Shown piece by piece: positions 1 to 6,305 of a stretch of DNA of 8,374 bases. The stretch's first letter is position 1; every line of letters begins with the position of its first letter. Both the position numbers and the translations under genes were made by a program. This stretch comes from Nanobdellota archaeon (GTDB lineage Archaea > Nanobdellota > Nanobdellia > SCGC-AAA011-G17 > VGLX01): the NCBI GenBank assembly GCA_018894775.1, contig JAHIPG010000146.1:1-8374 (forward strand), given 5' to 3'. The notes under the pieces are model-generated. The model had not been told where the DNA came from. It saw nothing but the letters and a program-made list of their open reading frames with translations, and did no database searches.

Positions 1-2
1 TA

Positions 3-77
3 ATCGAGCAGAAAAAGTATGCTGATGAGGTATTGTGGAGAAGCATTGTGGAGCAGTACGATAAGGAAAAGAAGTAA
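3..77 (+). CDS. C-terminal tail of an unknown protein (partial, 5' end outside window)
   Basis: An open frame enters from the left edge and encodes 24 residues, ending KEKK before TAA at 75-77; TAG follows directly out of frame-shift as a second, in-frame stop. The visible peptide is charged and looks helical (for example EVLWRSIVEQY), as many C-terminal tails do. There is no motif to name a family. It is called a gene end because the frame is open from the first base, the composition is protein-like, and a gene-poor region starts right after it. The evidence is limited: 25 codons can stay open by chance. Confidence 0.4.
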   Translation: MEQKKYADEVLWRSIVEQYDKEKK

Positions 78-298
78 TAGGTTTGCTTGAATCCGCTGAA
101 CCTCCATCCCTCTCATCAAACTGTGAATGGTGCGACTATATCTCCAAACTAAAGAATAATACTTCAACGTTGTAAGATTGAAGGAACTACCTCTTCATAT
201 AACATCATCTTAGAACTCTTTCCTTAACCCTTTAGACCCGATGAAAAGAGCATGGGAAAGAGGAGAGAAAAACTCCTTGCATAAACATCAAGCAATAT

Positions 299-308
299 TT
301 TTAATATA
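299..308 (+). promoter_or_regulatory. TATA-like element (possible archaeal promoter)
   Basis: The sequence TTTTAATATA resembles an archaeal TATA box. Its centre lies about 25 bases before the ATG at 328, the spacing expected for a transcript starting at or near that ATG; it could also drive the nuclease-like gene at 472 with a leader of about 140 bases. AT-rich DNA makes such matches common, and no TFB-recognition element was verified. This is a weak call. Confidence 0.25.
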
Positions 309-327
309 CACAACGCTCATGTAGGAA

Positions 328-444
328 ATGAGAAAAATGGGGTTAGGATATAATGCTGAAAATGGAAGGATATACGAACTGGAGTGCGGACATATTATGT
401 TATCTGCAATTGGTCACCTCAAGCGAAAAAGGTTATTTAGGTAG
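328..444 (+). CDS. Possible small ORF, 38 codons, unknown
   Basis: The frame opens at ATG 328 (a second in-frame ATG is at 337) and ends at TAG 442-444. The peptide is small and basic at its end (HLKRKRLFR), with a central stretch YELECGHIML. It has a single Cys-x-His, not enough for a zinc finger. There is no strong Shine-Dalgarno, though a TATA-like box sits at about the leaderless spacing. It lies 27 bases before the nuclease-like gene and could be a leader peptide, a remnant or chance. I do not recognise it and list it only because nothing else explains this stretch. Confidence 0.2.
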   Translation: MRKMGLGYNAENGRIYELECGHIMLSAIGHLKRKRLFR

Positions 445-471
445 AAATAATATATGTTATGAGATGAGGAT

Positions 472-1524
472 ATGAAAGAAAAACTAACCACATTCATTGG
501 AGACCTTAGAACAGACAAGAGAATAATATCCTTTGATGAGGCTGCAACAAAACAAGCAGTTATATTAAAACTATTATCTATACTTGGGTGGGATACATTT
601 AATATTGAAGAAGTGAAACCGGAATATTCAGTCGGTGGAAAGTCAGTTGATTATTCATTAAGAACTGCAGGTGTTAATAAGGTTTTTTTGGAAGTTAAGA
701 GAATTAGGGAAGATTTAGAGAAGCATCAAGAACAACTACTTGGCTATTCTTTTAAAGAAGGAGTGAAACTTGCGGTATTAACTAATGGTGTAACTTGGTG
801 GTTTTACCTGCCTTTGTACGAAGGAAATTGGGAGCAAAGAAGGTTTTATACTATTGATATTCTACAACAAGAACCTGACGAAGCGTCTTCAAAATTTATT
901 GATTTCTTATGCAAGGATAACATCGTCACTGGAAAAGCAATTCAAAATGCTGAGGAAATTCATAAAAGCCGGAAGAAGCAAACTATAATAAAAAATGTGT
1001 TACCTGAAGCCTGGAACAAAATAATATTTGAAGGCAATGAGTTAATGATTAATTTGATAACTGAAACCATTGAGAAACTTTGTGGATATAAACCCGACAG
1101 TGAAGTGGTCAAACAATTTTTATCAGAATATAGGGATCAATTATTTATTTCCGAGCCACCCCCCAGTAAAGCCTCAACCTCCAATAGCTCCCCCATACGT
1201 GAGATGGATAAGCATCCCAGAATGACTAAAGGAGAGCGAACTCCTCGTCCAGAATTCCGTATTCCTATATTAGAGGCTCTTATAGAACTCGGAGGAAAAG
1301 GAAAAGTAGATGAGATTTTGAAAAAAGTAGAGATCAAAATGAAAAAAAGTCTTAAGCCAGTTGACTATGAAAAGCTGCCGTCGGGAATTATGATACGGTG
1401 GCAAAACACCGCTCAATGGGAGAGGCTTGTAATGGTTCAGGATAATTTATTACGCTCAGATTCTCCGAAAGGAATATGGGAAGTCACGGAGGAGGGAAAA
1501 AGATGTCTGCCAAATTATCGATGA
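472..1524 (+). CDS. HsdR_N-type PD-(D/E)XK nuclease-like protein with C-terminal Mrr_N-type winged helix
   Basis: This 350-residue protein probably acts on foreign or modified DNA in the cytoplasm. Residues 1-150 match the N-terminal nuclease domain of type I restriction R subunits: D60, then E74-V-K76 as the D...ExK catalytic set, and Q88-x3-Y92, the QxxxY motif typical of that family, followed by LTNGVTWWFY (103-112). Residues 150-225 look helical; about 226-262 is a Pro/Ser/Lys-rich linker. Residues 262-346 match the Mrr N-terminal winged helix (PILEAL, then LPSGIMIRW, then GIWEVTEEGKR). There is no helicase or methylase domain, so this is not HsdR itself. The start is supported by a GAGATGA Shine-Dalgarno-like stretch at 461-467. 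It stands alone, upstream of a reverse gene, near a methylase-helicase operon. It could be a stand-alone (for example type IV-like) nuclease or a DNA-binding regulator; the nuclease-fold call is firm, cleavage is inferred. Confidence 0.85.
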   Translation: MKEKLTTFIGDLRTDKRIISFDEAATKQAVILKLLSILGWDTFNIEEVKPEYSVGGKSVDYSLRTAGVNKVFLEVKRIREDLEKHQEQLLGYSFKEGVKLAVLTNGVTWWFYLPLYEGNWEQRRFYTIDILQQEPDEASSKFIDFLCKDNIVTGKAIQNAEEIHKSRKKQTIIKNVLPEAWNKIIFEGNELMINLITETIEKLCGYKPDSEVVKQFLSEYRDQLFISEPPPSKASTSNSSPIREMDKHPRMTKGERTPRPEFRIPILEALIELGGKGKVDEILKKVEIKMKKSLKPVDYEKLPSGIMIRWQNTAQWERLVMVQDNLLRSDSPKGIWEVTEEGKRCLPNYR

Positions 1525-1730
1525 CTAAAAATGACCAACTTCAGATAACACAGCATAAAAGGTTCGTGCCTTCACCCTCTATTCAACTCTTTAAGCTTTC
1601 TGTGGGGGGATGGAAAGATTTTAAACAACCAGAAAAACATTTTTTTGCACCCAAGCGTAAATGGAGGACAGAGTAGCGTTTCAGGAACTGGAAACATAGG
1701 AAACTGCGAAAAGACTGCAATGCACAGATT
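1525..1730. other. Intergenic region downstream of two convergent genes
   Basis: About 200 bases lie between the stop of the nuclease-like gene and the stop of the reverse-strand gene, so the two genes converge here. A clear bidirectional terminator is not visible: there is only a small bulged stem, GTTTC/GAAAC, near 1679-1695. A plus-strand ORF from ATG 1503 to TAG 1676 (57 codons) runs through most of it, preceded by GGAGG, but that GGAGG is coding sequence of the upstream gene and the peptide has no recognisable features. The segment also contains one copy of the short repeat described at 1641-1667. Confidence 0.5.
1641..1667 (+). repeat. Short imperfect direct repeat, copy A
   Basis: This sequence shares with copy B (2237-2260), in the same order, a run of six T, then CCC, then AGCGTAA, then GGAGG. 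This gives about 21 identical positions, with small gaps between the blocks (27 versus 24 bases). The two copies are direct and bracket the reverse-strand orphan gene. Possible meanings include ends of an inserted segment, a shared regulatory site, or coincidence; no target-site duplication was found. Confidence 0.4.
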
Positions 1731-2159
1731 TTAATTTGGTTTAAACAGTAGATCAAAATTCTCAATATAATTATCTAGATAAACACTTGTTCTATGAATA
1801 CGGTAACGCCGATTCTCTCTCTTAATACCAAAAGAATATCCATATCCAACCTTTGTAATCACATTCATCGTAACAATCTGTAGTGGGATTACAACACGTT
1901 GATTCCACATTGTATCTATTATTATTAGAAAATACAGGTTGTTTTCTCTCCTATTTTTATATTGTTCATTTGTTAAGCCAATCCAAGGAAAAGGTGCGTT
2001 TGTAGTTTTTATTTGTCCCATTGTTTTCAGGGGTTCTATAAAAAAATGTGGAGTATCATATCTGCCAGACCAGCTGATTTTTTGTTCTCTTTTTTCAGCT
2101 TCCTTATTTAATGTTTCCTTAATTTTAAATATCAAATTTGATTTTTCGCTTGACTCCAT
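1731..2159 (-). CDS. Hypothetical protein, 142 residues, reverse-strand orphan
   Basis: I do not recognise this family. The protein has a charged helical start (residues 1-28, rich in K and E), then an aromatic-rich part (SWSGRYDTPHFF, 29-40; PFPWIGL, 56-62), a hydrophobic likely beta strand (NNLYFLIIIDT, 73-83), a second one (RVVIPLQIVTM, 88-98) and a basic patch (GIKRENRRYRIHR, 111-123). It has no signal peptide; the hydrophobic stretches are too short for clear membrane segments. Together with the basic patch this suggests a soluble, perhaps nucleic-acid-binding protein. The start is fixed: TAA lies in frame 18 bases upstream (2177-2175) with no other start between. The Shine-Dalgarno is poor, but a TATA-like box on this strand sits about 27 bases upstream, fitting a leaderless transcript. 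It is the only gene on this strand, between two restriction-type genes, and is flanked by short direct repeats. A defence accessory role is only guilt by association. Confidence 0.6.
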   Translation of the reverse strand: MESSEKSNLIFKIKETLNKEAEKREQKISWSGRYDTPHFFIEPLKTMGQIKTTNAPFPWIGLTNEQYKNRRENNLYFLIIIDTMWNQRVVIPLQIVTMNVITKVGYGYSFGIKRENRRYRIHRTSVYLDNYIENFDLLFKPN

Positions 2160-2180
2160 ACCTAAATGAATATTTTATGT

Positions 2181-2190
2181 CCATATAATA
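2181..2190 (-). promoter_or_regulatory. TATA-like promoter element of the reverse-strand gene
   Basis: Read on the minus strand, the sequence is TATTATATGG. Its centre is about 26-27 bases before the ATG at 2159, the standard archaeal TATA-to-start distance, so transcription would begin at or close to the start codon. That agrees with the lack of a good ribosome-binding site. The T-rich tract further upstream (minus strand, about 2215-2197) could also serve a bacterial promoter with TATTAT as -10. Confidence 0.35.
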
Positions 2191-2236
2191 GTTTCTAAAA
2201 ACAACAAAAAACCGCTCCAAATGTCCGTTGAGTAAA

Positions 2237-2260
2237 TTTTTTCGCCCAGCGTAACGGAGG
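2237..2260 (+). repeat. Short imperfect direct repeat, copy B
   Basis: This is the partner of copy A at 1641-1667: T6, CCC, AGCGTAA and GGAGG occur in the same order with slightly shorter gaps. It lies in the 177-base divergent intergenic region between the reverse-strand orphan and the methylase operon, about 77 bases before the methylase start. It is more GC-rich than its surroundings. Confidence 0.4.
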
Positions 2261-2288
2261 GGCAGATGGTTAGGAAGAGGAAAAGACA

Positions 2289-2296
2289 TTTTATGT
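2289..2296 (+). promoter_or_regulatory. Possible TATA-like element of the methylase operon
   Basis: TTTTATGT lies about 45 bases before the methylase start at 2337. With archaeal spacing the transcript would start near 2318, leaving a leader of about 20 bases that includes the GGTGG ribosome-binding site. The match is weak. It is the best candidate in the short region where the operon promoter should lie, since the neighbour is divergent. Confidence 0.2.
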
Positions 2297-2325
2297 TAGA
2301 CAACTATTAAGGATTAGGAACTTAT

Positions 2326-2330
2326 GGTGG
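2326..2330 (+). promoter_or_regulatory. Ribosome-binding site of the methylase-nuclease gene
   Basis: GGTGG lies 6 bases before ATG 2337. It supports this start; no other in-frame start codon occurs between the upstream stop at 2271-2273 and this ATG. The following residues (CIENKGLFSNHYLEN) match the usual beginning of this enzyme class. Confidence 0.55.
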
Positions 2331-2336
2331 CATAGT

Positions 2337-5300
2337 ATGGTTGAAACAACTCTGTGGTGCATTGAAAACAAAGGCTTATTTTCCAACCACTATCTTGAAA
2401 ATCAGTTGCTGATGCTGGATGAATGGAAAGAGCCAAACAATATTGAAGAGATATTTTCTAAAATTAAAGCATTATATCGAGATAAGAAAATGCTTTTTCC
2501 AAATGCTAATGAATCACAGTTGAGAGAGGATTTTTTAAACCCTGTTTTGAAAGAATATCTTGGGCATTACTATAAGGTTGAAGGGAAAACGGAAGGGGCA
2601 TCAAAATATCCAGATTATGGCTTATTTCCTGATGAGAAATCCGCAGATGAGGCTGTAAAGTATCAGGGTACGGAAGATTTTTATAAAAAAGCCATTGGCA
2701 TCTGTGAGGCAAAGGCATGGGAAATTAAATTAGACGAAAGAGACCCTAAAAACCCCGAACAGGATAAAAGACCCCCAAATAGCCAAATTGACGAATACCT
2801 ACGGTGGAGCGAGAAGAAATGGGGAATACTGACAAATGGCAGGTTTTGGAGATTGTATTACCGAGAAAATAGCCATCGAAACTATTACTATCAAGTCGAT
2901 TTAGCAGAGATAATTGAAAAAGATGATGTTAAGGCATTTAAGTATTTCTTCCTTTTTTTTAGGAAAGAAGCCTTTGATGTTGATGACAAACTCTGTTTCT
3001 TAGACAGGGTTTATCAGGGAAGTGTTGATTACGCCAAGGACATTAGTGAAAACCTTGAGGGGAATGTTTACAAGGCAATGAAAACTCTTGCAGAAGGTTT
3101 CATTAACTGGGCAGAAAGTAATCTAACTAAAACAGAAGAGGATTTAAAGGTTATACAAGAGAACACCATGAAGTTTTTGTATAGGCTTTTGTTCATATTT
3201 TTTGCAGAGGCAAAAGGGCTTTTAGATATATCCCAGAAAACCTCTGCATCCAAAAACTACGCTGAACATTACTCACTTGATTCTCTCAAGAAAAAGATAA
3301 AAAACAAGATTAAAAGTGGAGAAGACATACCCGCATATTTAGACAGTTACTATAATCAACTGCAAACCCTGTTTAATTTTATTGACAATGGGACTGAGGT
3401 GTCTGGCATACCAAAGGAAAAACTGTATATACCAAGTTATAATGGCGGATTGTTTGATGCAGAAAAAAACAAGTTCCTTTCCGAGAAGAAGATAGGGGAT
3501 CATTATCTTGCGAGAGCAATTGACCTGCTGGCTAGTACTGAAGGAAAAAAACCAGAGGAAAAAGGTTTTATTGATTATTCCTCATTGGATATTAGGCATC
3601 TCGGCTCGATATATGAGGGACTGCTTGAATATAAACTGAAACTGGCGACTGAGCCGATGGTTGCCGTTAAGGAAAAAGGAAAAGAGAAATGGGTACCAGA
3701 GTCAGAATTCAAAGGAAAAAAATCTATTGAGAGGGTTGATGCGAATGAGATATATCTTGCTACTGACAAAGGTGGGAGAAAGGCAACAGGCTCATATTAC
3801 ACACCAGAATATATTGTAAAATACATCGTGGAAAACACGCTTACACCTATTGTAAAAGAGAAAATAGATAAAGCAATTGAAAATAACAATAAATGCTCGG
3901 ATGCGATTTTATCAATAAAGGTGCTGGACCCGGCAATGGGCAGCGGTCATTTCCTTGTCGAGGCTGTCGATTTTCTCGGACAGCGACTTGGCGATGCAAT
4001 CAACAGTGATATTAAAAGAGGATTGCTCAAAGAGGGAGACTACTCAGATGACTGGTTGAGAAGGGAAATAGTTAGCAATTGCATATATGGTGTTGACTTG
4101 AACCTGATGGCTGTTGAACTTGCAAAGGTATCGCTGTGGTTGAAGACTATATCAAAGGACAAGCCCCTGTCGTTCTTGGATCATAGATTGAAATGCGGAA
4201 ACAGTTTGATAGGCGCACACTTGATTGATTTGCCTTGGCATCCTTCAAAGAAAAGAGATGAAACGCAAAGAAGGCTTGATGTTCCTGAGGGTTTTATCAA
4301 AAAACTTGTGGAAACTATCGAGCAGTTGACTGCAATAAGCGATGATACACTAGGAGATATCAAAAAGAAAGAAGAAATATTTACTCAACTCAAGAATGTG
4401 AGGGAATATGATATGATAAAAACCCTTGCAGATGTCAGAACTTCAATATATTTCGGAAACGAAGTTGCTGAAGGGGTTTATGGAAATTACTCAGGGGATG
4501 CTTATCATAGTTCTGAGAGCCAGTGGAAAGAAAGAAGAGAAAAATGGTTTGCAAAAAAAGGTAGAGAAATTGCAGAAAACAAACATTTTTTCCACTGGGA
4601 ACTTGAATTTCCAGAAATCTTTTTTGAAGAAGGAAAAATAAAAGAAAATCCTGGCTTTGATGCAGTGGTGGGGAATCCGCCGTATGTATCAAGCGTAGGA
4701 TTCCTAAATGAGGATAGGGAATTTTTCATGAATAGGTATGAAACTGCGATAAAGAGATTTGATATATACAATTTATTTTGCGAAGTCGGTTTAACTTTAA
4801 TTCGTAACAATGGTTTCAATTCTTTTATTTTGCCTTATCCTGTTTTGAATCAAAATTATTCAGAAAAATTACGGGAAGTTCTTCTTAAAAAATCTAAGAT
4901 ATATCAAATTATTGATTTATCAGAGACAAAAGTTTTTAAAGATGCGATAGTTAGAAATTGCATACTTGTTTTAGAAAAAGATGTAAACGAAGGGCTATGC
5001 TTAGACAACATAATTACTATTTATAAGACTACTGATAGCCCAAATAACTTAATTATGCCCTTTTCTTCAGTCTCACAAAAAGTATATCTCAGTTTACCCA
5101 AAAATATGTTTAGGATTGAACTATCGCCTGATCTTCTAAACCTTTTTGAAAAGATTAATAAAATCTCAATTAAATCAGTTGATATTTGTTATGTTGCGCG
5201 TGGAGCAGTGATACATAGTGAAATTGAAAATAAAAAGAAAGAAGAATATATAGGAAAAGTAAAAATTAATGAAAATTTTAAACCTTATATCGAAGGCGAA

Positions 5301-6284
5301 GATATTGAGAGATTTTCCTTAGTTCATAGAAATCTTTTCTTAGAATATAAACCGTCTGTCCAGTATCGTCCAGCATTTCCCGAATTATTCGAGAATGAAA
5401 AACTTCTGGTTTACAAGGTAACGGGTAAAAAAGGCTTAATCGTTGCATATGATAATATGAATTTTTACAATAACGAGTCTTTATATAATTGTATATTAAA
5501 ATATTTACTCATAAATGCTAAAATTACTGGATCTCATGGCCATTCAATTAAAGAAAATGAAATTGAAATTTCAAAAAAATATAATTTAAAATATATATTA
5601 TCTTTGTTCAATTCCGCTTTACTAAATATAATCTATCAAAAATTATATGGCTATGAATTAAACGTTTACCCAGATGATATAAAAAATCTCCCAATCCGCC
5701 GCATCTCCTTCACCACACCAAAAGAAGAACGGGAGAAATTGGCTGTAGAGCTAAAACAAAAATATCAAAATGAAAATGTTGATGAGATTTTAAAAATGGT
5801 GGAAAAATGTCTGCCAAAAGATAAACTGGGTAACTTCCTCACTGAAAAAGAGAAATCAGATGTTGTTCACAATTTCCTTGCATTTCTTGCAGAGCAAATG
5901 ATTGAGATGAACAAAGAGAAAAATGCCGAGATTAAGAGCTTTCTGGATTTCCTGAAAGGCGAGATCGGCGCATCGATTGAGGAACTATCCAACAAGACCG
6001 CAATTCAGGAATATTGCAAAAATGAGTTCCAGAAACTTATTGAGGTACTGGTAAAGAACAAGAAGAAGCTCAGGGCAGGATACGACCCCAAGAGTCCCAC
6101 CAGCTATAAGCATCTCCTTGAGTGGTACAATGCTTCAATAGATAAATTGAGGCCTCTCATGGGCAGGATCGAGGCGACTGATAAAATTATTGATCAAATT
6201 GTGTATAAATTGTATGGGCTTACAAATGAAGAAATAAAAATAGTTGAAGGAAACGTAAGTAAAAAAGAAACATCCACATCTTAA
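2337..6284 (+). CDS. Type IIG-like restriction enzyme: PD-(D/E)XK nuclease fused to Eco57I-type N6-adenine DNA methyltransferase
   Basis: This 1315-residue protein should transfer a methyl group from S-adenosylmethionine to adenine N6 in a specific DNA site and may also cut unmodified DNA. Residues 60-180 form an HsdR_N-like nuclease: P92-D93, E124-A-K126, and Q150-x3-Y154, followed by GILTNGRFWRLYY (163-175). Residues 190-470 are a helical connector. The methyltransferase has motif X (TGSYYTPEYIV, 484-494), motif I (LDPAMGSGHFL, 530-540), a motif II region (GVDLNLMAVELA, 585-596) and the catalytic NPPY (780-783). Residues about 800-1120 should be the target-recognition region; 1120-1315 is a helical tail ending in VYKLYGLTNEEIKIVEG, common in Eco57I-type enzymes. 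Its length is usual for single-chain type IIG or DISARM DrmMI/BREX PglX-like methylases. It is the first gene of an operon with a helical protein and a SNF2 helicase. The codons for residues about 802-1118 are much more AT-rich than the rest. All key residues are present. Confidence 0.92.
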   Translation: MVETTLWCIENKGLFSNHYLENQLLMLDEWKEPNNIEEIFSKIKALYRDKKMLFPNANESQLREDFLNPVLKEYLGHYYKVEGKTEGASKYPDYGLFPDEKSADEAVKYQGTEDFYKKAIGICEAKAWEIKLDERDPKNPEQDKRPPNSQIDEYLRWSEKKWGILTNGRFWRLYYRENSHRNYYYQVDLAEIIEKDDVKAFKYFFLFFRKEAFDVDDKLCFLDRVYQGSVDYAKDISENLEGNVYKAMKTLAEGFINWAESNLTKTEEDLKVIQENTMKFLYRLLFIFFAEAKGLLDISQKTSASKNYAEHYSLDSLKKKIKNKIKSGEDIPAYLDSYYNQLQTLFNFIDNGTEVSGIPKEKLYIPSYNGGLFDAEKNKFLSEKKIGDHYLARAIDLLASTEGKKPEEKGFIDYSSLDIRHLGSIYEGLLEYKLKLATEPMVAVKEKGKEKWVPESEFKGKKSIERVDANEIYLATDKGGRKATGSYYTPEYIVKYIVENTLTPIVKEKIDKAIENNNKCSDAILSIKVLDPAMGSGHFLVEAVDFLGQRLGDAINSDIKRGLLKEGDYSDDWLRREIVSNCIYGVDLNLMAVELAKVSLWLKTISKDKPLSFLDHRLKCGNSLIGAHLIDLPWHPSKKRDETQRRLDVPEGFIKKLVETIEQLTAISDDTLGDIKKKEEIFTQLKNVREYDMIKTLADVRTSIYFGNEVAEGVYGNYSGDAYHSSESQWKERREKWFAKKGREIAENKHFFHWELEFPEIFFEEGKIKENPGFDAVVGNPPYVSSVGFLNEDREFFMNRYETAIKRFDIYNLFCEVGLTLIRNNGFNSFILPYPVLNQNYSEKLREVLLKKSKIYQIIDLSETKVFKDAIVRNCILVLEKDVNEGLCLDNIITIYKTTDSPNNLIMPFSSVSQKVYLSLPKNMFRIELSPDLLNLFEKINKISIKSVDICYVARGAVIHSEIENKKKEEYIGKVKINENFKPYIEGEDIERFSLVHRNLFLEYKPSVQYRPAFPELFENEKLLVYKVTGKKGLIVAYDNMNFYNNESLYNCILKYLLINAKITGSHGHSIKENEIEISKKYNLKYILSLFNSALLNIIYQKLYGYELNVYPDDIKNLPIRRISFTTPKEEREKLAVELKQKYQNENVDEILKMVEKCLPKDKLGNFLTEKEKSDVVHNFLAFLAEQMIEMNKEKNAEIKSFLDFLKGEIGASIEELSNKTAIQEYCKNEFQKLIEVLVKNKKKLRAGYDPKSPTSYKHLLEWYNASIDKLRPLMGRIEATDKIIDQIVYKLYGLTNEEIKIVEGNVSKKETSTS

Positions 6285-6294
6285 AATGAAAATT

Positions 6295-6300
6295 AGGAGG
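6295..6300 (+). promoter_or_regulatory. Strong ribosome-binding site of the middle operon gene
   Basis: AGGAGG, a perfect Shine-Dalgarno core, lies 5 bases before ATG 6306, within the 21-base gap after the methylase stop. It fixes the start and is the strongest ribosome-binding site in the window, suggesting the middle protein is made at a higher level than its neighbours. Confidence 0.8.
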
Positions 6301-6305
6301 ATAAT

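Larger units (their letters stand above)
78..471. other. Intergenic region, mostly without recognisable features
   Basis: This stretch of nearly 400 bases has no convincing gene; stops are frequent in all frames. It holds a weak inverted repeat (CTCTTTCC at 216-223 with GGAAAGAG at 255-262, a 31-base loop), a TATA-like element near 299-308, and a doubtful 38-codon ORF at 328-444. No T-tract terminator hairpin, tRNA or CRISPR repeat was seen. It separates the upstream gene from the nuclease-like gene starting at 472, so the latter probably has its own promoter here. Confidence 0.6.

Noticed and set aside
216..262. Inverted repeat CTCTTTCC / GGAAAGAG as a possible terminator or RNA structure
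   Set aside because: The stem is only 8 pairs with a 31-base loop and no T tract after it; such a match is easily found by chance in AT-rich sequence.
1503..1676. Plus-strand ORF of 57 codons overlapping the end of the nuclease-like gene, preceded by GGAGG
   Set aside because: The GGAGG is coding sequence of the upstream gene, the peptide is low in recognisable structure, and the ORF covers the repeat and a convergent intergenic gap. It is possible but not supported enough to list as a gene.
1939..2169. Plus-strand ORF of 76 codons, cysteine- and phenylalanine-rich
   Set aside because: It is the complement of the 142-residue reverse gene. Its hydrophobic, Phe-rich composition is typical of antisense translation, and it has no ribosome-binding site.
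4435..4819. Reverse-strand ORFs of 85 and 104 codons within the methylase gene
   Set aside because: They lie fully opposite conserved methyltransferase sequence that includes the NPPY motif; they are antisense shadows without start signals.
1308..5818. Shared phrase VDEILK-x-VE in the nuclease-like protein (279-287) and the methylase (1148-1156), and repeated ATGTCTGCCAAA at about 1503 and 5807
   Set aside because: The matches are short, in different domains and frames (the DNA match is out of frame with the first gene), with no extended similarity around them; they are most likely coincidental.
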